This document shows positions 35,071 through 43,692 of a DNA stretch of 64,000 bases, piece by piece; positions within the stretch are counted from its first letter, which is position 1; each line of letters opens with the position of its first letter. The notes under the pieces were generated by a model. The model was not told where the DNA came from. It was given only the letters and a program-made list of their open reading frames with translations, and searched no databases. The DNA is taken from contig CBDFLL010000004.1 of assembly GCA_965249205.1 (NCBI GenBank), positions 248,001-312,000 of the forward strand, in the 5' to 3' direction. The position numbers and the translations under genes were made by a program. This stretch comes from JAQBVV01 sp965249205 (lineage in GTDB: Bacteria; Acidobacteriota; Vicinamibacteria; Vicinamibacterales; UBA2999).

Positions 35071-35997
35071 ATGACGCAGCGCATCGTCTACGGGTCGTTC
35101 GTCATCGAGGTGGTCCCACTGGAGAAGCTGGATCTGCTCGAGAAGAACGCCCGGTTCATGCGGTCGGAGACGTTCACACGTCTCGTCGAGAACATCCGGG
35201 CGGACGGCCAGATTTCACAGCTGCCGTTTTGCGTGAAGCGGGACACCGGGCGGTTCCTGGTGCTCTCCGGCAACCACCGCGTGAAAGGTGCCCGCGCCGC
35301 CGACCTCGCGGATATTCCCATCATCTATCCCACGGAGCCGCTGACCGAGGAGCAGGAGCTGGCGATTCAGCTCTCGCACAACGCGATCGCCGGTGAAGAC
35401 GACCCGGTGGTCTTGAAGGAATTGTGGGACACACTCAGTCGCGTCGAGTTGAAGATGTATTCGGGGCTCGACGATAAGGCGCTCGGCACGCTCCTGCAGG
35501 CGCCCATGCCGGCCCTGAGCGATGTCCGGCTGGACTTCCGCACGACCACGTTCCTGTTCCTCCCTACAGAAGTCGACCGCATCCGCACGACGTTCGAGGA
35601 CGCCCGGAAGATGACCAAGGCTCACACCGTGCACCTGGCGCGCATGGGCGAGTACGACCGACTACTCGACGCGCTCGCGGAGGCGAACAAGGCGCACAAC
35701 GTCAGCAACGGGGCCACGGGGCTCCTAATTCTGCTGGACATCTTCGAAAACCACCGGACGGAGCTGCAGGCCGGGTGGTACGACGCTGAGACACAGGCCG
35801 TACGGCACAAGGGGTGGGTGCCGCTGTCGAGCATCTTCGGGACGCCGAACGTGCCGCCCGACGTGGCGCTGGTGTTGAAGCAGGCCGTCGACAAGCTCGC
35901 CGGTGAGGGTGACGTGTCCATCGAGACGCGCTGGAAGGCGTTGGAGTGTATCGCGGCGGAGTTCCTGGCAGGAACGGGCCACCCGACCGTGCAATGA
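35071..35997 (+). CDS. ParB-like nuclease-domain protein of phage
   Basis: 308 residues from ATG 35071 (GTG 35059 possible). N-terminal ParB/Srx domain: VEVVPLEKL-like opening, LVENIRADGQISQLPFCVK, FLVLSGNHRVKGARAADLADIPII. The GNHR box corresponds to the ParB GxHR motif that binds and hydrolyses nucleotides. The C-terminal half is alpha-helical and unassigned. In phages such genes sit next to DNA-modification and terminase genes, as here. No parA or centromere-like sites are seen, so a role in plasmid-type partition is unlikely. Confidence 0.8.
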   Translation: MTQRIVYGSFVIEVVPLEKLDLLEKNARFMRSETFTRLVENIRADGQISQLPFCVKRDTGRFLVLSGNHRVKGARAADLADIPIIYPTEPLTEEQELAIQLSHNAIAGEDDPVVLKELWDTLSRVELKMYSGLDDKALGTLLQAPMPALSDVRLDFRTTTFLFLPTEVDRIRTTFEDARKMTKAHTVHLARMGEYDRLLDALAEANKAHNVSNGATGLLILLDIFENHRTELQAGWYDAETQAVRHKGWVPLSSIFGTPNVPPDVALVLKQAVDKLAGEGDVSIETRWKALECIAAEFLAGTGHPTVQ

Positions 35998-36082
35998 CGG
36001 ACGCCATGCACGGCCGGCCCGACGTCCAGCATCACCACGGTGGTGTCACCAGAGTGACGACGTGCCTGGGGGCAGTCTCGAC

Positions 36083-36700
36083 ATGAGCGGTCCCCTGTGG
36101 GAGCGTCAGCCCGGCGAGCCGCCGAAGGCGTTTCACGCCTTCTGTCACTACCGCGATTTACCCGTCACGATTCGGTCGCAGGCGCGATCGTTCACGGTGC
36201 ATCAACTGAGCTGCCTGAATAGGCGAGGCGAGGCAGGCAAAGTTTCAGCGAAAGATCCCGGAATGATCCCTGGTGGCCTGATCGACCCGAACAAGGTCTG
36301 GAAGACGTGGATTCGTGTGTATCGCTGGGCGGATCGCGCGGCCGCGTATGACGCGTATCTCAGTGAGGAGGAACGACGTACACGACTCCAGGAGATCAAG
36401 GACATGAACGAGCGCCACGCGAATCTCGCGGCGGCGATGACTAACCAGGTGGTGGCCCGCCTGAACACGATGAACGAGCGAGGCGGCCCACAGGTGTCGG
36501 TCGGGCAGGTGCCGATGTGGGTGGACAAGGCCACGGCCATCGAGCGGCGGGCGCGGGGCGAGGCGACGGCGATCGTGAAGCACCAGGACGGGCTGGCGCC
36601 GGACCTCGACCTGTCGGGGCTGAGCGACAAGGAGCTCGACCAGCTCGAGCGGCTGTTGTCGAAGGCGCGGCCGGCTGAAGCGGGTGGAGCGCATGGATGA
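36083..36700 (+). CDS. Phage terminase small-subunit-like protein
   Basis: 205 residues from ATG 36083. N-terminal helical region (PPKAFHAFCHYRDLP...WIRVYRWADRAAAYDAYL) resembles DNA-binding small terminases of high-GC phages. A long helical middle and a coiled-coil-like C-terminus (LSDKELDQLERLLSKA) follow. It overlaps the large subunit start by ATGA. Assignment rests on this position and layout more than on sequence. Confidence 0.6.
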   Translation: MSGPLWERQPGEPPKAFHAFCHYRDLPVTIRSQARSFTVHQLSCLNRRGEAGKVSAKDPGMIPGGLIDPNKVWKTWIRVYRWADRAAAYDAYLSEEERRTRLQEIKDMNERHANLAAAMTNQVVARLNTMNERGGPQVSVGQVPMWVDKATAIERRARGEATAIVKHQDGLAPDLDLSGLSDKELDQLERLLSKARPAEAGGAHG

Positions 36701-38280
36701 GCAGCCTCGCGCTCCCCAGCTTGAACGAGGTCCAAGCCGAGAAAGCGCGGCGGCGCCTGCGCGACTACGTGCGGCTGATTTGTTGGCCGGTGATCGAGCC
36801 GTCGACGCCGTATGTGGGCGGCTGGCACATCGACGCGATCTGCGAGCACCTCGAGGCGGTGACGACGCGGATGATCCGAAACCTGCTCATCACGGTCCCG
36901 CCACGACACACGAAGTCCATCTGCACCTCGATTAGCTGGCCGACGTGGGCGTGGATCGACCACCCCGAGTTCCGGTTCCTGTATACGAGTTTCTCGGCGG
37001 ACCTGTCGACGGAGCACGCCGTCCTGAGCCGGCGCGTGATCGAGAGCGATCGCTATCAGGAGCACTGGGGCGACCGGGTCCAGCTGCAAACCGATCAGAA
37101 CGTCAAAACGCACTACGAGAACACGCGGCGCGGCTATCGCATCTCGACGTCGGTGGGTGGCACGGCGACGGGACGCGGCGGCGATTTCCTCGTCGCCGAC
37201 GACCCGCACAACCTGAAAAACATTCACAGCGACCCGGAGCGGCTGGGCGTCCTCGAGTGGCGACGGAGTGTCTGGTCGACGCGGTTCAACGACCCGAAGA
37301 CCGGGTGCCACGTGACGATCATGCAGCGCGGGCACGAGGGGGATCTGGCCGGGTACCTCCTGGAGCAAGGCGGCCTCGAACACCTCACCTTGCCCACCGA
37401 GTACGAGCCGACGCCGTTTATCGAGGTACACGGGAACACGGTGAAGGTCATGGGCCATGCGGCGACCGACGCGGAGCGGGACGCCTTCATCGAGACGGTG
37501 CGGGCGCGTCAGCCGCGCGGGTGCGTGATCGAGGACCAGGCACAAGTGTCGGCGATCGGGTGGCGCGATCCACGCACGACGGACGGCGAGTTGCTCTGCC
37601 CGGAGCGGTTCGGCGCGGCCGAGGTCAGGCAGGCGACGCGCGACCTGGGCGCCACCGGGTTTGCCACGCAGCATCAGCAACGACCAGTGCCGGACGGGGG
37701 CTCGACGTTCAAACGGGACAAGTTGCGGGTGGTCACGCGCGAGGAGCTGCCGGTCGACACCGATGTCGAGGAGTGCCGCGGCTGGGATGCCGCCGCGACC
37801 GAAGCCGCGCCAGGCCGGGACCCGGACTACACCGCCGGGGTGAAGATGCGCCACTACATCGCACGCGGCTTGTATGTCGTGATGCACGTCGTTCGTGGGC
37901 GCTATGGGCCTGCCGAGGGCGACAACGTGCTGCGGAATACAGCCGTGGCCGATGGCCGCGCCTGTCGACAGCGCGAGGAGCAGGAAGGCGGGTCGTCTGG
38001 CAAGAAGGTCATCGCGTCGCACGTCCAGCTTCTGCGCGGATTCGATTACGCGGGGGAGTCGTCCACGGGCAGCAAGCTGGTGCGCGCGCAGCCGTTTGCC
38101 GTGCAGGTGGACAACGGGCATGTCTGGATGCTCGAGGGCGAGTGGAACGAGGCCTACATCGCGGAGCTGATCCTGTTCCCGAACGGGCGCCACGATGACC
38201 AGGTGGACGCGAGTGCGACGGCGTTCAACGAGCTGACGTTGGGGAAAAAGAAGCCACGAGGAGGCACATGGGGACGGTGA
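36697..38280 (+). CDS. Phage terminase large subunit
   Basis: 527 residues. ATPase domain: a Walker A variant VPPRHTKS at 67-74, and Walker B FLVADDPHN near 163-171. Nuclease domain: ECRGWDAAAT near 360 and HDDQVDASATA near 498, the RNase-H-like acidic residues. It packages DNA into the prohead. The last codons (GGTWGR-stop) overlap the ribosome site and start of the next gene. Confidence 0.93.
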   Translation: MSSLALPSLNEVQAEKARRRLRDYVRLICWPVIEPSTPYVGGWHIDAICEHLEAVTTRMIRNLLITVPPRHTKSICTSISWPTWAWIDHPEFRFLYTSFSADLSTEHAVLSRRVIESDRYQEHWGDRVQLQTDQNVKTHYENTRRGYRISTSVGGTATGRGGDFLVADDPHNLKNIHSDPERLGVLEWRRSVWSTRFNDPKTGCHVTIMQRGHEGDLAGYLLEQGGLEHLTLPTEYEPTPFIEVHGNTVKVMGHAATDAERDAFIETVRARQPRGCVIEDQAQVSAIGWRDPRTTDGELLCPERFGAAEVRQATRDLGATGFATQHQQRPVPDGGSTFKRDKLRVVTREELPVDTDVEECRGWDAAATEAAPGRDPDYTAGVKMRHYIARGLYVVMHVVRGRYGPAEGDNVLRNTAVADGRACRQREEQEGGSSGKKVIASHVQLLRGFDYAGESSTGSKLVRAQPFAVQVDNGHVWMLEGEWNEAYIAELILFPNGRHDDQVDASATAFNELTLGKKKPRGGTWGR

Positions 38281-38474
38281 CAGACGAACAGATCAGGGTG
38301 GTGTGGGTGGCGGCGCTGGCGGTGTCGGGGCTACTGCACCTGCTGACGTTCTGGCTGATTCGGGTGGTGTGGCACCACGTCGTGCGCGTCGACACGCTGG
38401 CCAGCGCACTCGCGGTGCTGGACACACGCCGGCGGACGGCGCGTGTCGCGCGTGATCGACGAACGCGAGCGTGA
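38268..38474 (+). CDS. Small phage membrane protein (copy 1)
   Basis: 68 residues with one transmembrane helix (VVWVAALAVSGLLHLLTFWLI) and a basic C-terminus. It starts at ATG inside the end of the terminase gene, with GGAGG as the ribosome site. Size and topology would fit a holin-like or spacer protein, but nothing proves it. A near-identical second copy without a start is at 39736. Confidence 0.65.
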   Translation: MGTVTDEQIRVVWVAALAVSGLLHLLTFWLIRVVWHHVVRVDTLASALAVLDTRRRTARVARDRRTRA

Positions 38475-38487
38475 GCGAGGAGGGCGC

Positions 38488-38766
38488 ATGTACCCCGTCA
38501 ACATGAAGGCCCCGCCGCCTGCGAGTGGCCAGTTCAAGGTCATCATCGCGGAGCACCAGCCGGAGTACACGCCGATACCGGCCATCGTGGACCGCCAGAG
38601 CGGGTGGGTCTGCACGGAATGGGCACTGACCACGGAAGAGATGGCGCAGCTTCTCGCGGGCGGACGCGTGCGGCTGTGGACGCTGACCAAGGGGCAGCCG
38701 TTCCAACCGATCGCGCCGGAGATTGTGGGGCCTGAAGACACGATGGCGCTGGAACCCGTGAACTAG
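38488..38766 (+). CDS. Small phage protein of unknown function (copy 1)
   Basis: 92 residues, ATG preceded by GAGGAGGG. Sequence MYPVNMKAPPPASGQFKVII...GWVCTEWALTTEEMAQLLAGG is almost identical to the protein at 39936, 1448 bp downstream. No known domain. It belongs to the duplicated block between terminase and portal. Confidence 0.75.
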   Translation: MYPVNMKAPPPASGQFKVIIAEHQPEYTPIPAIVDRQSGWVCTEWALTTEEMAQLLAGGRVRLWTLTKGQPFQPIAPEIVGPEDTMALEPVN

Positions 38767-38773
38767 AGGCTGC

Positions 38774-38941
38774 GTGAGCGAGCTGCGGGTAGCGGTCGAC
38801 GAGGTGGACACGCGAGCATCGCACGCGCGCGGACGATCGTCGTTGTCGCGCGACGGATCACGCGGTGTCGTCGTGTCGACGCAGGACGACCGGCCGCCCG
38901 ACCCGTCAGGCACGGGCCAGGGAGGCACGTGGGGACGGTGA
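38774..38941 (+). CDS. Shortened relative of the phage ribbon-helix-helix protein
   Basis: 55 residues from GTG 38774. The first 35 residues match the start of the protein at 40222 (MSELRVAVDE, then RGR..LSRDG), but the DNA-binding middle is missing and it jumps to the shared C-terminal GGTWGR. Probably an internally deleted, non-functional copy. Its end overlaps the start of the next small gene. Confidence 0.6.
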   Translation: MSELRVAVDEVDTRASHARGRSSLSRDGSRGVVVSTQDDRPPDPSGTGQGGTWGR

Positions 38942-39036
38942 CGATGCGCGAACTGACGCGGACTCCGGAGATGCTCGCGGCATTGTTGTGGGTGACAGGG
39001 GTCGTGAAGCTGATCGGTCAGCGAACGTACCGATGA
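38929..39036 (+). CDS. Tiny phage membrane-type protein
   Basis: 35 residues from GTG 38929 with GGAGG upstream: opening GTVT as in the 68-residue membrane protein, then a hydrophobic stretch (MLAALLWVTGVVKLIG). Its stop overlaps the next start (ATGA 39033-39036). It seems to be a diverged, shortened relative of the 38268 gene. Confidence 0.5.
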   Translation: MGTVTMRELTRTPEMLAALLWVTGVVKLIGQRTYR

Positions 39037-39356
39037 CGCATCTTCTTCGCGTGGCTGGCAGTCGCCGTCGAGAGAGGCCGCCACCGCCCCCACCGCGCGA
39101 GAGCCACAGCGAGAGCCACAAGCGTGGACGGCCGCCGCTCTCGCCGGATGGCACGCGCGGCGTCTGCGTCGGGACGAAGCTCCATCCCGACGAGGTTGAT
39201 CGACTCTATCGAATTGCGCAGGCGCGCCGGATGGATCTGGCCGAACTCCTCCGGCAGGTACTCCGCCGCATGTTGGCGACCACGGATGACCCAGTGGACA
39301 GCCCCATCCGCACGACGAGCAGCAAGCCGAGTCGAGGGGGAACCTGGGGCCGGTAA
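39033..39356 (+). CDS. Phage ribbon-helix-helix protein (divergent copy)
   Basis: 107 residues. Pro- and Arg-rich N-terminus, then HPDEVDRLYRIAQARRMDLA and a following helix (ELLRQVLRRML), a ribbon-helix-helix DNA-binding pattern like the 40222 protein. C-terminus GGTWGR. It may be an autoregulator of the late operon (inference). Its stop is followed directly by the conserved upstream block at 39361. Confidence 0.65.
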   Translation: MTHLLRVAGSRRRERPPPPPPRESHSESHKRGRPPLSPDGTRGVCVGTKLHPDEVDRLYRIAQARRMDLAELLRQVLRRMLATTDDPVDSPIRTTSSKPSRGGTWGR

Positions 39357-39360
39357 TTTA

Positions 39361-39410
39361 CGTTAACCAAAATATGCGAGGGCGTAGGTGGCGCTTACCC
39401 TAGCACGGTG
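39361..39410 (+). promoter_or_regulatory. Conserved DNA block before portal fragment (copy A)
   Basis: CGTTAACCAAAATATG, then after 22 bases TACCCTAGCACGGTGAG, whose GTG is the start codon of the portal fragment. The same arrangement precedes 40565 and 49425. Reading frames differ between copies, so the conservation is not due to coding. Confidence 0.55.
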
Positions 39411-39738
39411 AGTCGCATCACCACCCGCACGCGGTCGCGTGCCAGGTCGGCCGCGGCGAGGTCCACGCGTGCAGCAGCGGCGGCCGGTCTGCGAACTGCC
39501 GCGATGCGGGCGGCGGCCTCAGATCTGATCGGGCGTTCGCTGCTGGCCCAGGAACTCGACCTCACGTTTGACGGGAAGCGCAGCCTCACGGCCGCGCTCG
39601 GCTACAAGAAGAATCTCACCCCCAAGGATTACCGCGACCGGTTCGAACGCGGCGGAATCGCCGGCACGATTGTCGAGGCGATGCCCGTGGCCTGTTGGCG
39701 CGGCGGGGGCGAGCTGGTCGAGGACGATGACCCCGACA
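39408..39738 (+). pseudogene. 5' fragment of a portal gene
   Basis: About 110 codons from GTG 39408, similar to the start of the full portal at 40565 (both contain TFDGKRSLT.ALGYKK, LTPKDYRDRF and MPVACWRGGGELVEDDDP) but differing in the first 40 residues. At 39736-39738 it passes into the internal sequence of the small membrane gene and soon stops. It marks the joint of the duplicated block. Confidence 0.8.
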
Positions 39739-39922
39739 GATCAGGGTGGTGTGGGTGGCGGCGCTGGCGGTGTCGGGGCTACTGCACCTGCTGACGTTCT
39801 GGCTGATTCGGGTGGTGTGGCACCACGTCGTGCGCGTCGACACGCTGGCCAGCGCACTCGCGGTGCTGGACACACGCCGGCGGACGGCGCGTGTCGCGCG
39901 TGATCGACGAACGCGAGCGTGA
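39736..39922 (+). pseudogene. 5'-truncated second copy of the small membrane gene
   Basis: DNA essentially identical to 38288-38474, lacking the first 7 codons and start site. The open frame still encodes the transmembrane helix and basic tail. It is joined to the portal fragment at an AC microhomology. Confidence 0.75.
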
Positions 39923-39935
39923 GCGAGGAGGGCGC

Positions 39936-40214
39936 ATGTACCCCGTCAACATGAAGGCCCCGCCGCCTGCGAGTGGCCAGTTCAAGGTCATCATCGCGGA
40001 GACGCAGCCGGAGTACACGCCGGTGCCGGCGATCGTGGACCGCCAGAGCGGGTGGATCTGCACGGAATGGGCGCTGACCACGGAAGAGATGGCGCAGCTT
40101 CTCGCGGGCGGACGCGTGCGGCTGTGGACGCTGACCAAGGGGCAGCCGTTCCAACCGATCGCGCCGGAGATTGTTGGACCGGAAGACACGCTGGCGCTGG
40201 AACCCGTGAACTAG
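39936..40214 (+). CDS. Small phage protein of unknown function (copy 2)
   Basis: 92 residues, near-identical to the 38488 protein (differences only around EHQPEYTPI/ETQPEYTPV and two more sites). Same GAGGAGGG ribosome site. Unknown function. Confidence 0.75.
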   Translation: MYPVNMKAPPPASGQFKVIIAETQPEYTPVPAIVDRQSGWICTEWALTTEEMAQLLAGGRVRLWTLTKGQPFQPIAPEIVGPEDTLALEPVN

Positions 40215-40221
40215 AGGCTGC

Positions 40222-40512
40222 GTGAGCGAGCTTCGGGTGGCGGTCGACGAGGGGGACGCACGTGCGTCGCGTGCGCGCGGACGGCCGCCGCTGTCGCGAG
40301 ACGGGACGCCCAGTGAGGTTGTCTCGACCAAGATGCCCATCGACGAAGTAGACCGGCTGTACGCGTTGGCCCGGCAACGACGCACGGATCTGAGCGCGTT
40401 GATCAGGAAGGCGCTACGGCAGTTGCTCGCCACGAGCGAGCCGGTTGACAGCGTGGCGGATCCCGACGAGCCGGTGAGCCGACGCGGAGGAACCTGGGGG
40501 CGGCAACGGTGA
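40222..40512 (+). CDS. Phage ribbon-helix-helix protein
   Basis: 96 residues from GTG 40222. After a basic, RGRPPLSRDG segment the core PIDEVDRLYALARQRRTDLS plus ALIRKALRQLLA fits a ribbon-helix-helix DNA-binding domain. It ends GGTWGRQR. A complete version of the 38774 remnant. The stop is at the 5' edge of the second conserved upstream block, so this protein could bind there (inference). Confidence 0.7.
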   Translation: MSELRVAVDEGDARASRARGRPPLSRDGTPSEVVSTKMPIDEVDRLYALARQRRTDLSALIRKALRQLLATSEPVDSVADPDEPVSRRGGTWGRQR

Positions 40513-40516
40513 TTAT

Positions 40517-40567
40517 CGTCTACCAAAATGGCCGGAAGCCGAGCGGACCTCATACCCTAGCACGGTG
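40517..40567 (+). promoter_or_regulatory. Conserved DNA block before portal gene (copy B)
   Basis: CGTCTACCAAAATGG, 23 bases, then TACCCTAGCACGGTGAG with the portal's GTG start. Same layout as copies at 39361 and 49375. Confidence 0.55.
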
Positions 40568-43219
40568 AGTCGCCGGAACACTCGCACGGCCAGGCGTGCC
40601 CAGACGTCACCCTCAACGCCATCCAAGCGGACACGTGCGACGATGCGGGCAGCGACCTCCGAGCTGTTGACACGCGCCCTGCTCGCGCAGGAGATGGACC
40701 TGACCTTCGACGGCAAGCGCAGTCTGACAACGGCGCTCGGCTACAAGAAGACCCTCACCCCAAAGGATTACCGCGATCGGTTCGATCGCGGCGGGATCGC
40801 CGGCACGATAGTCGAGGCCATGCCCGTGGCCTGTTGGCGCGGCGGGGGCGAGCTGGTCGAAGACGATGACCCCGACGTCCAGACACCGTTCGAGGCGGCG
40901 TTCGCGGCCCTGGACGATCGGCTCCATATCTGGGAGGCGTTCCGCCGTCTCGACATCTTGGCCGGGCTCGGCCGCTATGCCGTGCTGTTGATCGGGGCAC
41001 CGGGCGAGCTGGACACGGCGCTGCCGAGCCTCCGCGGGCCACAGGACATTTGGTTTCTCAGCCCGTTCGGTGAGCAGGACGCGAAGGTCGACCGCCTGGT
41101 CGAGGATGCGACCAATCGGCGATTCGGCGAGCCGGAGCGGTACAGCATCAAGCGGATCGGCGTGGGCGCGAGCGCGACACAGACGAAGCTCGTGCACTGG
41201 TCGCGGGTGTTGCACTTCGCCACTGGCGGGCTCGATGACGGCGTCTACGGTCAGCCGAGATTGATGCGGCCCTGGAACAAGCTGGACGACCTGGACAAGG
41301 TGACCGGCGGCGGGGCGGAGGCGTTCTGGCGGCGCGCAGACCAGGGCCTCCAGGTCGACCTGGACCCGGCCGTGGAGATGGCCACTGGGGACGAGACAAA
41401 GCTCTCCGACGAGGTGGATGAGTACGTCCACGGGATGCGACGCATCCTGCGGACCAGGGGCGTGAAGGTCCACGCGCTCGGCGCCGACGTGGCGAACTTC
41501 TACCAGCCAGCGGACGCGATCCTGCTGCAGATCAGCGCGATTACGCGGATCCCGCATCGCATCCTGACGGGGTCGGAGCGCGGCGAACTGGCGTCCACGC
41601 AGGACAAGACGAACTGGAACGAGCGGGTGTCAGATCGCCGCACAGGCGAGTGCGAGTCGCAGATCGTGCATCCGTTCATCGAGCGACTACTGCAGGCCAA
41701 CGCGCTCCCGAAGCCCGTCGAGTATGAGGTGCGGTGGCCGGAAGTCAAGAACCTGGACGATCTGGACAAAGCGAACCTCGCCAAGCGGTACGCCGAGGTG
41801 AATCAGGCGCAGGGCGAGACGGTCATCAGCGCGGACGAGATACGGGATCGCGTGTTTGGCTGGGAGCCGCTCGAAGAAACGGACGAGCTTGACGAGGACG
41901 CGCACGACGATCTCGACGAAGACGCTGAACAGCCCGAGGACGAAGACGAGCCGGACGACGAGGCGGCACGCGCAGCGGCGGGTGTCCCGGACTCGCTGAC
42001 GGCGATGTGGCGCGCAGCCAAGCGGCACCGGGCACGGACCCGGCGCCTGGTGGCCGAGGCGCTGCAGCAGGCGCGAGGAACGGTGACGCTGGCCGCGATG
42101 GCGCGCGCGCGGCGAGATGGCGATCGTGCGACGATGCGCCAGCTCCTCGAGGCGGCCATCGACGCCAGCACGGCCGCGTTGGTCGAGACGTTGCCACCCG
42201 TGTTGAAGGACGCGCTCGTGGCCGGCGGGATGGCCGCGACGCGGACGACGCGGTTGGCGAGTGCGGAGGGGATGCGGGCGGCGGACATCGGGCTGTCGTT
42301 CGATCGCACGAATCCCGCAGCACAGCGATGGGCGGAGGCGCGTGCGGCAGAGCTGGTCACGCAGATCGGCGAGAACGCACGCGGGGCGATCCGGGACATC
42401 GTGGCGGTGGCGTTTGCGGAGGGCGTGTCGCCACGCAACGCGGCCCGACTCGTCCGACCGTTGATCGGGTTGACCAACGGACAGGCACACGCGGTGATAC
42501 GGCTGCGCGAGCGATTGGCCTCAGCGGCACCAGGGGCATCGGTGAAGGCGGGGAAGGTCCGCGTGCGTGTGCCGAAGACGGGCGTGTCGCAGGCGTTCAT
42601 GCAGCGAGTCGCCGGCGGATACGCGCATCGCTTGATTCGGCAACGGGCGTTGACGATTGCCGCAAACGAGATGTTGGAGGCCAGTAACGAGGGGCAGCAG
42701 CAGTTGTGGCAGCAGGCGAGAGACGGGGGCCTGTTGACGGGCGAGGAGCTACGCGAGCCGCTGATCACACCCGATGAACGCTTGTGTCCGATCTGCGCGG
42801 CGCTGGAAGGGCAGCGACGAGGATTGACTGAGCCGTTCACGCTGCCGGATGGCACGACGAAGATGCACGCGCCGTTTCATGTCGGGTGTCGCTGCTCGCA
42901 GGGGATCGTCGTCCTTCGAAACGTCGCCCGCCGCCTAAGTCGAGCCGCCCGCCACGCCACCGAAGGCGAGCGAGGAACTGTTCCCGCGCGTCGGCTTTAT
43001 CGTCACGAACCTCCAGCTTCCCAATCGCGCCGTCGTGCGGTTCTCCAACAAGCGAGGCACGGCCAAGCCATGGATCAAGGAGGGAAAGCAAGCGGCGCAC
43101 TGGACGCGACTGTCGTGTCATCGGTTCCGGGCGAACGCGGTCCGGTTACAGCTGAGTGTGCTCGCGTACAACCTCGGGAATCTCTGGCGAAGGCTGGTGC
43201 TGCCACGGCGCATCGATAG
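40565..43219 (+). CDS. Phage portal protein fused to MuF-type head-morphogenesis domain, chimeric 3' end
   Basis: 884 codons from GTG 40565. Residues about 30-430 are a DUF1073-like portal (ALGYKKTLTPKDYRDRF, DILAGLGRYAVLLIG, ITRIPHRILTGSERGELAST). An acidic linker (EDEDEPDDE) leads to a MuF/SPP1-gp7 domain with LCPICAALEG near 740 and HVGCRCSQG near 772. The portal forms the DNA entry ring; MuF is a minor head protein. After about residue 780 the ORF runs out of frame through an IS1380 remnant, so the last 100 residues are not phage sequence and the native stop is lost. Confidence 0.85.
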   Translation: MSRRNTRTARRAQTSPSTPSKRTRATMRAATSELLTRALLAQEMDLTFDGKRSLTTALGYKKTLTPKDYRDRFDRGGIAGTIVEAMPVACWRGGGELVEDDDPDVQTPFEAAFAALDDRLHIWEAFRRLDILAGLGRYAVLLIGAPGELDTALPSLRGPQDIWFLSPFGEQDAKVDRLVEDATNRRFGEPERYSIKRIGVGASATQTKLVHWSRVLHFATGGLDDGVYGQPRLMRPWNKLDDLDKVTGGGAEAFWRRADQGLQVDLDPAVEMATGDETKLSDEVDEYVHGMRRILRTRGVKVHALGADVANFYQPADAILLQISAITRIPHRILTGSERGELASTQDKTNWNERVSDRRTGECESQIVHPFIERLLQANALPKPVEYEVRWPEVKNLDDLDKANLAKRYAEVNQAQGETVISADEIRDRVFGWEPLEETDELDEDAHDDLDEDAEQPEDEDEPDDEAARAAAGVPDSLTAMWRAAKRHRARTRRLVAEALQQARGTVTLAAMARARRDGDRATMRQLLEAAIDASTAALVETLPPVLKDALVAGGMAATRTTRLASAEGMRAADIGLSFDRTNPAAQRWAEARAAELVTQIGENARGAIRDIVAVAFAEGVSPRNAARLVRPLIGLTNGQAHAVIRLRERLASAAPGASVKAGKVRVRVPKTGVSQAFMQRVAGGYAHRLIRQRALTIAANEMLEASNEGQQQLWQQARDGGLLTGEELREPLITPDERLCPICAALEGQRRGLTEPFTLPDGTTKMHAPFHVGCRCSQGIVVLRNVARRLSRAARHATEGERGTVPARRLYRHEPPASQSRRRAVLQQARHGQAMDQGGKASGALDATVVSSVPGERGPVTAECARVQPRESLAKAGAATAHR

Positions 43220-43362
43220 CTGGTCACTCGTCAAGACGGGTGGGCGGGCTGGTCAAGCAGGCCCGGTACTACTGGCTCCTGCTGGCCGAGCGCCACCTGA
43301 CCCGACGCCTGTTCGGGTCGATGCTCCGACGGATCTGGGCGCTCCCGGTGCCGACCGGCTGA
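42963..43362 (+). pseudogene. C-terminal remnant of an IS1380-family transposase
   Basis: In the frame starting at 42972 the sequence reads EELFPRVGFIVTNLQLPNR then RFSNKRGTAKPWIKEGKQ, and continues to LGNLWRRLVLPRR. After one extra base near 43246 it goes on as LVKQARYYWLLLAERHLTRR to a stop at 43360-43362. These are typical C-terminal motifs of IS1380 transposases. The 5' two-thirds are missing, the frame is broken, and no inverted repeat was identified. Confidence 0.8.
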
Positions 43363-43605
43363 CTGGCGAGAGTCGGCGAGGACCGTCGGGGCGAACAGCG
43401 GGGCGCAACGCGGGAGAGGTGTCTGAGAAATGCCCTGGAGTGATGTCGCTTCCGGCACGTTCGGCCGTGATGTGGACCCCACTGCCGGTCTCTGCCGGCC
43501 CACAAGCCGGCCCCGAAGATATTCGGCCGACGCGCGCGGTGCTGGGTGTATCACTGCATCGATCCGGGACGGCCGAAATGAAAATCCCGGGTACACAACT
43601 CTCGA

Positions 43606-43692
43606 GCCAAGAAGAGCCTCGGCGGGCTGACGCCAGCCCACTACGCAGAGAAGCTGGCAGCCGAATGGAGTACAGTCACCCTCGAACGCTAA
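43606..43692 (+). pseudogene. C-terminal scrap of an IS3-type transposase
   Basis: 28 codons reading AKKSLGGLTPAHYAEKLAAE and stop, like the end of IS3-family integrase-core transposases (LGGLTPxxY motif). The interval 43363-43771 has nothing else I can name apart from the start region of the next gene. Confidence 0.55.

Noticed and set aside
35059..35997. Partition system (parAB) suggesting a plasmid-like prophage
   Set aside because: Only a ParB/Srx-like nuclease domain is present, with no parA or centromere repeats; the usual phage-type gene next to terminase.
36202..38193. 663-codon open frame on the minus strand
   Set aside because: Antisense to terminase genes, no recognisable family, composition typical of a shadow frame.
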